Shown here: in pieces, positions 36,309 through 45,816 of the stretch
How the letters are laid out: every line of letters begins with the position of its first letter
How positions within the stretch are numbered: position 1 is the stretch's first letter
Made by a program: the position numbers and the translations under genes
The notes under the pieces: generated by a model
What the model saw: only the letters and a program-made list of their open reading frames with translations
What the model was told of the DNA's origin: nothing
Database searches by the model: none
Assembly (NCBI RefSeq): GCF_009937975.1
Contig: NZ_AP018441.1
Coordinates: 1,860,001-1,924,000, forward strand
DNA: 64,000 nucleotides
Source: Undibacterium sp. YM2
GTDB taxonomy: Bacteria > Pseudomonadota > Gammaproteobacteria > Burkholderiales > Burkholderiaceae_D
Reading direction: 5' to 3'

Positions 36309-37087
36309 TACGGATAGGTAAAGGATTTAACCAGGGTCAGTTCACCAGGTTTGCGCATAGGCACCTGAAAGCTTTGCTGCTTCTCGGCCAGAGTGCCTTC
36401 CTGGCTGATGATGGCAACTCTGGCGATAGTCAGTTTTTTGTCGTCGCCGCCACTGCCATAGTAATTGACATAGACATGATAAGTACCTTTCGGCGGTGTC
36501 GTACTGGCATAAATCTCAGGGCCATAACCGGTGGTGACATCCACATCAAGTGCGCCGCCATTCTGTACGACGCGGTTACCATAGAACACATGCTGACCAT
36601 CCGGCGAGACTACATGCAAATCCAGGTCAGTGCCATCGCTATCCCAGGACAAGACTACACGCAGACGTGGGTTGGGGCGGCTGGTATTGGTGTCATAAAA
36701 TTGTACCCGTTTGACTTCGCTGCCATCGGGACTGCGCACTTCTACATTATTCGAACCGGAACTGAAAGAGTAAGGGCGGGAGAACTCGCCACTTTCACCA
36801 ATAGCCAGAGGCATAGCGGCACCGTTGACAATGAGCTTGCCAGGTTTCTTTTTGTTGCTGGTGCTGATGCGGCCCTTGATCAAAGCCATTTCGCTTTGCC
36901 CTTCGGTATTAACCGAAGACGCAGGGTAATGCACAGGCTGTTTAAAGCCAGAAGCTTCGCCACCACTATTACGCCATCCGCCGCGCGGCAGTTCTATCGT
37001 GGCGTCTGCTGATGCATTTAAGTGAAAGCCAGCAAGCAGGCTGCCCGCGATGCATATGATGAGTCGCTTTTGGTGAAACTTGATCAT
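36308..37087 (-). CDS. yfaP: YfaP-like DUF2135 exported protein, copy 1
   Basis: 259 residues; ATG 37087 overlaps the yfaQ stop by 4 bp (ATGA). The signal peptide ends near LNASA. Domain order matches the next gene: PRGGW near the start, KLIVNGAAMPLAIGE, then VVLSWDSDGTDLDLHVVSPD with GQHVFYG, GGALDVDVTTGYGPEIY and GTYHVYVNYYGSGG, and a C-terminal LTLVKSFTYP also kept in the paralogue (LNLVKSFMF). The two are clearly tandem duplicates. The Asp-rich DLDLH motif could bind a metal ion. It is exported and acts with the rest of the operon. Confidence 0.88.
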   Translation of the reverse strand: MIKFHQKRLIICIAGSLLAGFHLNASADATIELPRGGWRNSGGEASGFKQPVHYPASSVNTEGQSEMALIKGRISTSNKKKPGKLIVNGAAMPLAIGESGEFSRPYSFSSGSNNVEVRSPDGSEVKRVQFYDTNTSRPNPRLRVVLSWDSDGTDLDLHVVSPDGQHVFYGNRVVQNGGALDVDVTTGYGPEIYASTTPPKGTYHVYVNYYGSGGDDKKLTIARVAIISQEGTLAEKQQSFQVPMRKPGELTLVKSFTYP

Positions 37088-38847
37088 GTTGTTCCTTCTA
37101 TGAGACGGCGGGCCAGTTTTTCCACATAGTCTTCGTTGGCGCCGTTCGGATGAAATCGTAAAGCCAGGTGCAGGTATTCATGGGCGAGGGTGATGCGCTC
37201 GTCCAGACTGCGCCAGCCGCGGGCGTAGATGCGCATGCGCTTCTGGTCTGAATAGGGGTTGCCGCTTGCCAGCGAGCAGATGGCTGGTGGGGTATCAGGA
37301 TGCTCAAAACCGGGTTCACGACGCAATATGCTTTGCCATTTGCTGCTGGCAGTGCTTAACCAGGTTTGCGCTGCTGCCAGTGGTTTGCAGTCAGATTTGC
37401 CGTTGAAGCTGGCGACGCTGGCTTGCGGATAACTGGTGGCCAGGATACGTTCAAAACTCCAGCCCTGGTTTGCCTGCTTCGTCGCTTCTTTCAATGACAT
37501 GCGGTTGTTGCCTGCACTGTCATTGTGGTAGCGCACGTTTGCCCCTTGCAATATCAGGTCATCCGTGAACCAGGCCGCTGCCAGGGCCGCATCGGTGGGG
37601 GCATTGGCGCTGACGCGCTGGCGGGTAGTGCTGTCGGCAATGCGCCAGCAGCCATGATCAAAAGCAGCGTTCTGCACCAGATAGCTACGCGCCGCAATCG
37701 CCAGGCTGCGGGCAGCCTGTATATTGCTGGCGTCGCCCTCACGGTCTATGACGCGGGCGACATAGTCATTGATGCTGACGCGGCCGGTGATCTGTGGTGC
37801 CACGCCTGGGGCGCGTTGCAGCGTCAGGCTGCCATTGCTATTGATGTCCAGGCTATTGCCGTTGGCGAATTGCAGTCGATATTTGCCGGACAGCGTTCCC
37901 GCACGCGCAGGAGCGTTTGCAGATATGGACAATACTTCGCGTAATGGATAGCGCGCAAAAAAATCTACATCCACGCAATGTGCTTCATCACCGACATTGT
38001 CCATATTATTGATGCCCGTCCAGCGAGGAGCGGGCAAGGTAGTTGCCAGAGCACTGGCCCAGGTCGTGAGGGTAGAGCGGCTGGAACCACGGGCACCAAA
38101 CCAGAACGGCGTGCCATCTGCCAGCCAGCCTGCTGCGCCGCCAAAGGCGCTGTTGTCAGGCAAATGCCAGGAATAAGTTTTGTAACGTATGCCTGTGCCC
38201 AGTTGTGTCCAGGCTTCGCGGCCATAACCCTGTACCGCTGTTTCCAGCAAGGCTGTGCGTGCGGCAGCGCGGGCGTGTGGTGAGAATTTATTCAGGGTTT
38301 CCAGTAAGTCTTTTACGCTGATCTGGGTGTCGGGCTGCAATTGTGCTGTGCGTTGCAGCCAGTTGGCATCGCTACGGGTTTGCCAGTAACTTTTCCAAGC
38401 CTTGTCATTGACACCTAATCGCGCTGGTGAGAAATAAGGGGCGCAGGAGCGTGCCAGGGCAGAGTCGCGTTCTACCTGCTCACCGGGTTCACAGCAATAC
38501 AGGTCTTCGTTTTTTTCTTGCTGTTCACGCACGTCCTTGCGCAAATCTTTTTTTGCTGCACAGGTGTACGCAGTTTCCTGTACATGATTGTCTTGCAGGT
38601 AGGCGTAGACAAATAACTTCCACAAGCTACCCAAGGGTATCTTTTGATCTATGGCCTTGTTGTCCTGAGAGTTCAGGGAACGCATTTCCACCTGGCCATC
38701 ACGCAGCCAGGCGACGGTGGCCGTGCTTGCTGCATCTGCGGCATGAGCAACATGCGCAGATGCAGCCAGCGTGACTACTGTCGCACTGGCAAGCATGATG
38801 GTGCTGATCGCTTTGCGGGCAGGATCAGCGGATTTCCATAAATGCAC
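37084..38847 (-). CDS. yfaQ: YfaQ-like DUF2300 protein: SxxK, SpoIID-like and HExxH regions
   Basis: 587 residues if begun at GTG 38847, chosen because GAGGA lies 8 bp upstream; the frame is open to a TTG at 38862. It overlaps the end of yfaS by 23 bp. A signal peptide ends near AHVAHA. Three regions stand out: PLGSLWKLFVYAYL near residue 74, an SxxK pair as in penicillin-interacting enzymes; a middle part with SINDYVARVIDREGD and AARSLAIAARSYLVQ, which reads like the SpoIID/LytB peptidoglycan domain; and a C-terminal LAHEYLHLALRFHP, an HExxH motif at 556-560. DUF2300 is uncharacterised. All three suggest cell-wall binding or cutting in the periplasm. Confidence 0.85.
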   Translation of the reverse strand: MHLWKSADPARKAISTIMLASATVVTLAASAHVAHAADAASTATVAWLRDGQVEMRSLNSQDNKAIDQKIPLGSLWKLFVYAYLQDNHVQETAYTCAAKKDLRKDVREQQEKNEDLYCCEPGEQVERDSALARSCAPYFSPARLGVNDKAWKSYWQTRSDANWLQRTAQLQPDTQISVKDLLETLNKFSPHARAAARTALLETAVQGYGREAWTQLGTGIRYKTYSWHLPDNSAFGGAAGWLADGTPFWFGARGSSRSTLTTWASALATTLPAPRWTGINNMDNVGDEAHCVDVDFFARYPLREVLSISANAPARAGTLSGKYRLQFANGNSLDINSNGSLTLQRAPGVAPQITGRVSINDYVARVIDREGDASNIQAARSLAIAARSYLVQNAAFDHGCWRIADSTTRQRVSANAPTDAALAAAWFTDDLILQGANVRYHNDSAGNNRMSLKEATKQANQGWSFERILATSYPQASVASFNGKSDCKPLAAAQTWLSTASSKWQSILRREPGFEHPDTPPAICSLASGNPYSDQKRMRIYARGWRSLDERITLAHEYLHLALRFHPNGANEDYVEKLARRLIEGTT

Positions 38848-41800
38848 GTGGCTTGTCCTCAAAGGCTTTCTGGTCTGGCTGGTACATGCGGTAGTAGCGT
38901 GCTGGTGGCAGGGCGAACTTGCCGGTTTGCGCTGCGCGCACCAGATGACGTATCACGACCTGGCCATCCAGTGCATCCACCGGCACGGCATAGCCGCGTG
39001 GTGTTTGCTCGTAGCGTGCACGTTCCATCGCTTCCATATCTTTGCCGCCAGGGTAACGCAGGCTGATGCCCCAGGTGGAGCGGTCAGCCGAAGTGCCTGG
39101 TGGCAGAGGTACTTCAACAATACCGAAGTTCAGTTCAGGGCCAGAGGTGCGGGTAAGTACTACTTCATCCAGATAAACTTCATCTGTCTTCAGTGCTGCA
39201 CCTTCGCCCAGCAATTCCAGTTTGAAGCCAGCTTTGCCTGCGACTGGCTGCACAGGTGCGCCAGTAGTTGGATTGATGGCAGGTTTGCTGGCACTGCTTG
39301 GCGCTGGCAGTGCTTCTGGTACCAGGCGGTAAATGCGACGTTCCACCTTTACTGGCAAGCTGGATTTTTCTGGTTCACGGCTGTCGAACTGGGCAATCGC
39401 AATCATGCCTGCGCTTGGGTTGGAAACCATTTTGATCACAGCTGGTGTTGGCGTAGCTGCGGTGGCATTCCAGCGATACACGCTTTGACCTGTGACGGTT
39501 TCACGCGCCTGCCAGCCAGCTTCCAGTTCCACCTTGGCCATATTATTGCGCAACAGAGGATCATTACTGCCAGACTTGCCACCGAGAGCGCGGTAAGTCC
39601 ACAGCAGGCTTAAGGCGCGGTCTATGGTAGGCGACTCTGCTCTCACACGTTCCAGCACGGCAGCAGCATCACTGGCAGGGCGTTTGCCTGTCAGTATCAG
39701 CAAGGCTTCACCCAATGGCAGATCAGCCTGGTGTACGCGGGCTGCGGCTTCTGGCAAAGTCGTGACGGTAATGCCAGTCAGGTTGCCTTTGCTTTGCTGG
39801 ACTACATAGGCCGCCAGCAAGGTGCTCATGGCGTGTTGTACATCATCATCCTTGTTGGCAAAGATCATGCTGTTCATGCCTGAACGCGGGGTGATCACGA
39901 CAGGTTTTGCAAACGCGCCTTTGGCACCGAGTTCTTCACTCAGGGCTTCGGCCATGGATTTTACCGGCAAGCCCATGTCCTGCATCCAGTACAACATCAG
40001 GGCGCGCTGCCAATGTGATTGCTTGACGCCATCCTTGCGGTAGACATCATTCAGGCGGTCAAAATGGCCTTCTGGCAGCGACAGTTTCAAGGCGCGGCTG
40101 GCATGCCAGTCAGCATAGTAGGCATAGGTGGTCAGCAGGGCGTCGCCATCTTTTTCTGGCACACTCCACCAGCCAAAAGTCGCGTTTGGCCCGGCCATTT
40201 GTGCCAGGCGGAAGCGGTAGCTGTACAGCCTTTGTGTCAGTTGTGCAGCCAGTCTTTCTTCACTAGGCAAGGTTGATTGCAGGGCCAGGCTGTAAGGGAT
40301 GAGGCGGCTGGAAGTCTGCTCGACGCAACCGTATGGATAGTCGATCAAATCATCCATCAAGCGGCGGAACTGGGTGCTGGCACTGTCAGCAAATTGCAGT
40401 TGCAGGTTGCTGGCGTCAGGTGGCAGTTTCAAGACTGTTTCCTTGCCAGTCACAGGCACGCTGACCGAGCGCTGGCTCAGCCAATGCACAGGAATAACTT
40501 TCAGCGGCACATTGAGCGCATCAACAGTCTTGCCACCTACAGCGAGTGACAGGTCTATCTTGTTGTCGAGGCCATTGGCTTTCAAAGGTACGGAGATAAA
40601 GTTCGCACCAGGTTTCAGTTTCAGGCTTTCTTGTTTATTGACACCGGAACCGGTGATGTTCAGGCTGGCACTGGCATCCTGGTTGCCCTGATTGAAGATG
40701 GCAACGCTGGCATTCGGTGCATCCTGCACGCGCATCCAGTTCGGGCTGGTCCATTTCACATAAAAGTCTTTGTCTGAACGTACATAGGCGATGTTCTGAC
40801 CTACATTGCCACCGGCCTCAGTCGCACGGACAGTAATGCGCCAGCGTGTCAGCGAATCGGGCATGGTGAAAGTCAGGCGGGCACGGCCAGCAGCATCCGT
40901 GGTAACGCTTGGTTGCCACAGGGCGGTATCCTTGTCTTCACGGCGTGGTCTTTCCAATACCTTGATGGCGCGCTCATGGGTTTGCCCGTTGGCCGGCAAG
41001 GCCAGCTTGGATGGCGGTACCGCCAGGTCATAAGCAATGAAGCTCAGGCTGGCAGAAGTGCGCACATTGTTACGGCGCGGATGATAGAAGAAGTCAGAAA
41101 TATCGGGTGCAATTTCAGGTTGCAACACATAAATCATTTCATCGACCACACCTACCGTGAGCTGGCTGCCTGCGGCTGGCTTGCCATCGACCATGGCAGT
41201 CAGGTCCAGCGTGACTTTGTCACCAGGCGCATAGACGGCCTTGTCAGCTTTGACGGCGACATTGATGCGTGGCTGCTCAACTTTCAAACCCAGGTTCTGG
41301 AACACATAATCAGCGCCTTTGACATACACCACGGACAGGGTGATGTTGGGGCCATAGGTATCTTGCACAGGGATTTCAACTTTCCACTGCATCGGTGACA
41401 AGCGCTTGGCACTGAGCCAGCCACTTGCATTGCTCATCAGGGCGGTTTTTTCTACCTTGTCACGTTCCAGGGTGAACAGCGCCTGGTCGATTTGCTGCGG
41501 GAAGGTGATCAGCGCACTGGCAGTCTCACCTGGTTTGTAGCTGGTCTTGTCAAATACCATTTCTATCGAGCCTTGCGGTGCACTGACGCCAGCGCCACTG
41601 ACATAATGCGAAGTGGCACCAAGGATATTGCCTGCTGCATCACGTACAGACAGGGTATAGGTACCAGGTTCAGCAAAAGCCAGTGTCAATTTGTTGGCGT
41701 TGGCGAGCTTGCCGTTCGATTTTTTCTGGTTTTCCAGTCTTACCCAATCCCATGTTGCCGGGGCACTGACTGTGCTGACGGTATTGCCAGGTACAGGCAG

Positions 41801-43492
41801 GGCAGCCAGCGCAAAGTTCATGTTTTCACCAACGGCAGAGAAGGCGCGTTCTGCCTTCAGGCTATAGGTGCCAGCGCTACGTTCTACCAGTATCTCCTTG
41901 GTAGAGCGTACGCGGTAAGCTGCGCCATCAGTTGCCAGCACCGACAAAATATAGCGGCTGGGTTCAGTTGCTGCTGGCAGTTTGAATTCAACGAAACCGC
42001 TGCTGTCGGTCGTAAATGTCGTCGTGCTCATCTGTACCGGGAACTGGCCTGCATAACCAAGGTCGCCTTCAACGATGGTCAGGCGCTGGGCGCGTACTGT
42101 CAGGTCTGCCTTGGCATTGACGACAGGCTTGCCATCGGGGTACACCAGTTGCAGCTTGCCCTTGATTTCTTCATTGGTCTTGTAATCTTTCTTGCCGGGC
42201 ATGACATTGATTTCAAAATGCGGCTTCTGGTATTCAGCGACGCGAAAGGCTGCACCATAGCTGTTACCCTTGTAGCTGAAACGCAATTCATAACCACCTG
42301 CGACGGCATTGTCAGGTAACTGGAATACCGTATCACCGCCAGACTGCGGCGTCATTTGCAGGGTCCGTGCTGCTACCGGGAAACCATTCGCATCAAATAC
42401 CTGCAACTTCAATTCACCTGCGGTGATGGCAGTGGATTCGCGTGCAGACACAAAAGTACGGCCCAAAAATTTCACATACACCGTTTCACCAGGGCGGTAT
42501 AGAGGACGGTCAGTCACCGCATACAGCTTGGTGTTATAGATTTCACTATCGTAGTAATAATTTTCTGCGACAAACACGCCGCCTTTGCTGTCTTCACCAT
42601 AGACATAAGTTTTTTCTGGTGCATCACGTTCAAAATTGACGATACCGCTGGCATCGGTCGCACCTGTACTCAGGATACCTGCGCCATCTGTCCACACTGT
42701 TTTTGCATCTGCTACAGCCTGGCTGGTGCGGCGGTCAGCTACCCAGACCAGCATTTGTTTGCTTGATACCTTGGTCACAGCGATAGAGTCCGAGACAAAC
42801 ACCAAAGTCACAGCGCGATAGCTGCCGACCATGGCTTCTACCAGGTACAGGCCAGGCTCTTTTTTACCCAGTGGTATCAGCACATTGCCTTTAGGCGACA
42901 TGATGAATTCACTGCTGCTGCCATCGAGCTTGACGCCTTTTGGTGGTTGTATGGGCTGGGCGACATGTACAGGGTAGCGGAAGCTATCAACCAGGGTATG
43001 CGCCTTCAGTGGCTGGTACAGCGGGTTCATCTGTTGTGGTGTTGGTGCTTTGACCAGCGGGTGCAGACGTACTTCAGGCGCTCGTGAAGTTACGGCTTTC
43101 CTGGCATCGGATGAAAACAGCTTGCGCCACATGCGACGAGATGCATCCCACCAGTTATCCCAGGTACGTGCCAGCGCATCGGACACGCCTTTGCCCTTGT
43201 AGTTACCTTGGGCATCAATGCGGTGCAAATTCTTTTGCGCCTTTAAAAATTCCAGTGGGTCCTTGACCTTATAAACATAGACATCGACACCGCCTAGCTC
43301 AGAAATCTGTCCCATGTCCTGGGCTTCCAGCCTCACCATCGCAGTGTCGCCGGAGCCATAGGCTGCATCGCTGAGCAGGAAGAAAGACGAGCCCCCACCG
43401 CCGTCTTGTGCCAGGGCAGGCATGAAGAGCAGCATCGCGCACAGCGCTGTCAATAAAGTGAAATAACGGGATTGTTTGAATGTAGCTTTCAT
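38825..43492 (-). CDS. yfaS: Bacterial alpha-2-macroglobulin, YfaS-type, with thioester motif
   Basis: 1555 residues with a signal peptide ending ALAQ. MG-type beta domains include DRPLYRPGETVYVKF, VEYQKPHFEINVMPGK and YAPGDKVTLDLTAMV. The A2M central block reads LWQPSVTTDAAGRARLTFTM, then PDSLTRWRITVRATE. The thioester site is Cys1056-Val-Glu-Gln1059 in YPYGCVEQTSSRLIP, followed by the helical thioester domain. Bacterial alpha-2-macroglobulins trap attacking proteases: cleavage of a bait region exposes the thioester, which links covalently to the enzyme. There is no lipobox, so it is a periplasmic soluble protein, unlike lipoprotein ECAM, and no pbpC lies beside it. The yfa partners on both sides are in the order of the E. 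coli locus. Confidence 0.95.
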   Translation of the reverse strand: MKATFKQSRYFTLLTALCAMLLFMPALAQDGGGGSSFFLLSDAAYGSGDTAMVRLEAQDMGQISELGGVDVYVYKVKDPLEFLKAQKNLHRIDAQGNYKGKGVSDALARTWDNWWDASRRMWRKLFSSDARKAVTSRAPEVRLHPLVKAPTPQQMNPLYQPLKAHTLVDSFRYPVHVAQPIQPPKGVKLDGSSSEFIMSPKGNVLIPLGKKEPGLYLVEAMVGSYRAVTLVFVSDSIAVTKVSSKQMLVWVADRRTSQAVADAKTVWTDGAGILSTGATDASGIVNFERDAPEKTYVYGEDSKGGVFVAENYYYDSEIYNTKLYAVTDRPLYRPGETVYVKFLGRTFVSARESTAITAGELKLQVFDANGFPVAARTLQMTPQSGGDTVFQLPDNAVAGGYELRFSYKGNSYGAAFRVAEYQKPHFEINVMPGKKDYKTNEEIKGKLQLVYPDGKPVVNAKADLTVRAQRLTIVEGDLGYAGQFPVQMSTTTFTTDSSGFVEFKLPAATEPSRYILSVLATDGAAYRVRSTKEILVERSAGTYSLKAERAFSAVGENMNFALAALPVPGNTVSTVSAPATWDWVRLENQKKSNGKLANANKLTLAFAEPGTYTLSVRDAAGNILGATSHYVSGAGVSAPQGSIEMVFDKTSYKPGETASALITFPQQIDQALFTLERDKVEKTALMSNASGWLSAKRLSPMQWKVEIPVQDTYGPNITLSVVYVKGADYVFQNLGLKVEQPRINVAVKADKAVYAPGDKVTLDLTAMVDGKPAAGSQLTVGVVDEMIYVLQPEIAPDISDFFYHPRRNNVRTSASLSFIAYDLAVPPSKLALPANGQTHERAIKVLERPRREDKDTALWQPSVTTDAAGRARLTFTMPDSLTRWRITVRATEAGGNVGQNIAYVRSDKDFYVKWTSPNWMRVQDAPNASVAIFNQGNQDASASLNITGSGVNKQESLKLKPGANFISVPLKANGLDNKIDLSLAVGGKTVDALNVPLKVIPVHWLSQRSVSVPVTGKETVLKLPPDASNLQLQFADSASTQFRRLMDDLIDYPYGCVEQTSSRLIPYSLALQSTLPSEERLAAQLTQRLYSYRFRLAQMAGPNATFGWWSVPEKDGDALLTTYAYYADWHASRALKLSLPEGHFDRLNDVYRKDGVKQSHWQRALMLYWMQDMGLPVKSMAEALSEELGAKGAFAKPVVITPRSGMNSMIFANKDDDVQHAMSTLLAAYVVQQSKGNLTGITVTTLPEAAARVHQADLPLGEALLILTGKRPASDAAAVLERVRAESPTIDRALSLLWTYRALGGKSGSNDPLLRNNMAKVELEAGWQARETVTGQSVYRWNATAATPTPAVIKMVSNPSAGMIAIAQFDSREPEKSSLPVKVERRIYRLVPEALPAPSSASKPAINPTTGAPVQPVAGKAGFKLELLGEGAALKTDEVYLDEVVLTRTSGPELNFGIVEVPLPPGTSADRSTWGISLRYPGGKDMEAMERARYEQTPRGYAVPVDALDGQVVIRHLVRAAQTGKFALPPARYYRMYQPDQKAFEDKPRAFMEIR

Positions 43493-43501
43493 TGGGCGCT
43501 T

Positions 43502-44227
43502 TCAGGCGGACAAGAAATTGAGGCGATACACGCCAGCAAAATTGGGATTATCTTGGGTAGGGTGCCAGCGCGTGTCGCGCCAGGCCTGCAGGTCACGCAG
43601 CTTGACGGCGCGCAGACCATTGTCAGTTGGTGTGACCGTGCCAGTGTGATAGGCGATGTAAGAATTCATCCACACCATCAGATGCTGGGCGTCGCCCTGG
43701 TCATAGAACAGCAGATCACCGGGGGATGCCAGATTGCAGTCCTTGCCGCGGAACCTGGCATTCTCCTGCACCATTTCTATGGCGCTAACATAGGCAGAGG
43801 TGCTACCGTCAGCCAGTCGCCATTGATGGCGTACTGATTGCGTGCCTTGATCGAGAGCTATCTCTGGCGGCAACGCAGTGCCCAGCATGCCATTCGCCCG
43901 CTTCCATTTTTCATCATGCTCACGCAGGGATTCAGCCACCGCAAAACGCACCAGGCCTACGCAATCACGCTGTTGCCAGCGCGGTGTCGGGCCTGCAGTC
44001 AGCTGGGCAGCGATAATGCGCGTCATCCAGGCGCGGCAACTGCGCGACTGGGCTGGTGTCAAGCTTGGTGCAATAACGACAGGCGCAGTAGTTGTTCCAG
44101 CTTTGGCAGCACTTGCGGCAGGCAGTGGCACAGCCGGTGCCGTGAGCTTATTGGCCAGCGCCAGCCTGTGCCAGCCCAGCATGGTGCTGGTGGCGAGCAT
44201 GCCAGTCAGTACATGCCGGCGTTTCAA
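43502..44227 (-). CDS. yfaT: YfaT-like DUF1175 protein, NlpC/P60-like cysteine hydrolase
   Basis: 241 residues if begun at TTG 44227: AAGGAG lies 8 bp upstream and the TTG overlaps the yfaA stop as TTGA. An ATG at 44251 would add eight residues. The N-terminus MKRRHVLTGMLATSTMLGW followed by a second half ending LALA resembles a twin-arginine signal. Cys89 in QQRDCVGLVRFAVAE and His182 in PGDLLFYDQGDAQHLMVW match the Cys/His pair of NlpC/P60-type peptidoglycan hydrolases. DUF1175 has no assigned function. Location in the periplasm beside the macroglobulin is inferred from the signal and the operon. Confidence 0.85.
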   Translation of the reverse strand: MKRRHVLTGMLATSTMLGWHRLALANKLTAPAVPLPAASAAKAGTTTAPVVIAPSLTPAQSRSCRAWMTRIIAAQLTAGPTPRWQQRDCVGLVRFAVAESLREHDEKWKRANGMLGTALPPEIALDQGTQSVRHQWRLADGSTSAYVSAIEMVQENARFRGKDCNLASPGDLLFYDQGDAQHLMVWMNSYIAYHTGTVTPTDNGLRAVKLRDLQAWRDTRWHPTQDNPNFAGVYRLNFLSA

Positions 44228-45816
44228 TTGGATTTCTCCTTGCTGACCCATTCAACTTTTTGCCAGGCTTTGCCACTGGCCTGTGCCTTGCTCAGTTCCA
44301 GACGGATAGGTGGGTAAGTCGCCAGAGCTTTGATGCGGGCAGGTAGATGTGTCTTCGCGGCTTCGAGGAAGCTGGCATCTTCAGGTTTTGCCAGGGCCGC
44401 GTAGATTTCACGTTGAGCCATTTCTGACAAGGGGCGTGGCGTGATCAGGCCCAGGGTGCTTTGTGCGCCAGATGTCTGGTCAGCCACGCTGGGGTTACTA
44501 CGGGCGATGGTGTCCACCACTTTTTCTACCAGCCCGCCGTCGGGTGAGAACACCACAAAGTCGCCACTGGCGGCCAGCGTAGCCATGCTCTTGGTATTGC
44601 GCCATAGTTTCTGATCAGGCTTGGCCCTGGTCGTTCCCTTACCTGGTGCAGCCTGTTCACCGCTGGCTATTGCCCAGGTCGCCATGGCTTGCAAGGTAGC
44701 ATCGCGGTTGGCAGTGTTCAGCGGTAGCTTGGTGATAAAGACAGGAGAATACAAATTCGATTCGCGGTACCAACAAGCCAGGCCTGGGCCAGACAACGGC
44801 GCCAATGCCTGCTCTGGCAACTTTGGTTTGGCATCAGCCTGTTTCAAGACAGTATTGACCATGGTCCAGTCAATTGGCACGGTGATACATGCGCTTGGGT
44901 TGGCTGGCGCAGCAGTCCACAGGGCTGGGTCAAGCAACTGTGCCGAAGAAGTTTTTTTGGAATCCAGCCAGACCGAGGTTGACCAGTTGCCACCAAAGTC
45001 AAAGCGCATGCCCTTGAAGCCGGATACAAAAGCGCCGTAACCCAGGGCCATGGTAGGAGCACCGATAGCCAGAGTATGTTTTGCCGTGCTAGCAGGCTGG
45101 GCTGGTGCAGGTGCAATACTATCGAGATCAAATTGCAGCGACAGCGCGCCATCATGTTCCAGCCAATTGGCTACCGCAGCGCGGGCTTCTGTCACGACGC
45201 CGTTTTTGTCATCAAACAAAAGACCAGGGTCAGACAAGACTACGACGCGGTCACCCTGGCTGATCAGCAGCAGGGTGCGGCGCGGATTGACTTCCAGCGC
45301 CATGATCTGGGCCTTGCCATTGCTGGTGCTGATATCACCGGCCAGTTTGAGTTGGCCATCTTTCATCGCTACCTTGGCGGCTTCCTGCAAGGCTTTATTG
45401 AACAGGCCCATGCGCATGACAACGGCATAGTGACGCAAGGCCCCTTTGCCATCGCGCCAGAAAGCCACTTCTGCAGGTTCATTGAAAATGCTGGCATACA
45501 GCTTGTCTTGCCAGTCAAGCTCATGCTCGTAGGCAATACGTTTGACGGCACCATTCAAACCCAGGCGGTCTTCATTTTGCTCGTAGTAGAAGGCCAGGTC
45601 TTCGGTCAGCACATCTTTGGCTATCGGCACTTGCAGCAAGTCGCGCGGCAGCTTCGACAGGCTGGTGGTGCGTATCAAGGCATCTGGTTGGGAAATATCC
45701 ACCATGAGGCGGGTGCCAACATAGTGGTAATCCTTCCAGTGTTTGCTCAACTGGTAGGCAACAGCAGCAGCGGCAACTGTAACAACAGTGCCGGTGACGA
45801 TCCAAATACGACGCAT
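44224..45816 (-). CDS. yfaA: YfaA-like DUF2138 protein
   Basis: 530 residues; first gene of the operon. The ATG at 45816 has AGAGGGAGA upstream. An N-terminal membrane anchor (about 3-22) precedes a long soluble domain with YHYVGTRLMVDISQPDALI, LSKLPRDLLQVPIAKDVL and EDLAFYYEQNEDRLGLNGA, the signature of DUF2138. The orientation is likely periplasmic, with the single helix as anchor. No catalytic motif is seen. The remaining five genes follow with overlaps or gaps of under 10 bp, so one promoter upstream of this gene should drive all of them. Confidence 0.88.
   Translation of the reverse strand: MRRIWIVTGTVVTVAAAAVAYQLSKHWKDYHYVGTRLMVDISQPDALIRTTSLSKLPRDLLQVPIAKDVLTEDLAFYYEQNEDRLGLNGAVKRIAYEHELDWQDKLYASIFNEPAEVAFWRDGKGALRHYAVVMRMGLFNKALQEAAKVAMKDGQLKLAGDISTSNGKAQIMALEVNPRRTLLLISQGDRVVVLSDPGLLFDDKNGVVTEARAAVANWLEHDGALSLQFDLDSIAPAPAQPASTAKHTLAIGAPTMALGYGAFVSGFKGMRFDFGGNWSTSVWLDSKKTSSAQLLDPALWTAAPANPSACITVPIDWTMVNTVLKQADAKPKLPEQALAPLSGPGLACWYRESNLYSPVFITKLPLNTANRDATLQAMATWAIASGEQAAPGKGTTRAKPDQKLWRNTKSMATLAASGDFVVFSPDGGLVEKVVDTIARSNPSVADQTSGAQSTLGLITPRPLSEMAQREIYAALAKPEDASFLEAAKTHLPARIKALATYPPIRLELSKAQASGKAWQKVEWVSKEKSN

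Noticed and set aside
38771..39613. Long plus-strand open frames within the yfaS gene (also 41492-42319)
   Set aside because: The minus-strand alpha-2-macroglobulin is convincing along its whole length; these frames have no recognisable domains or start signals.
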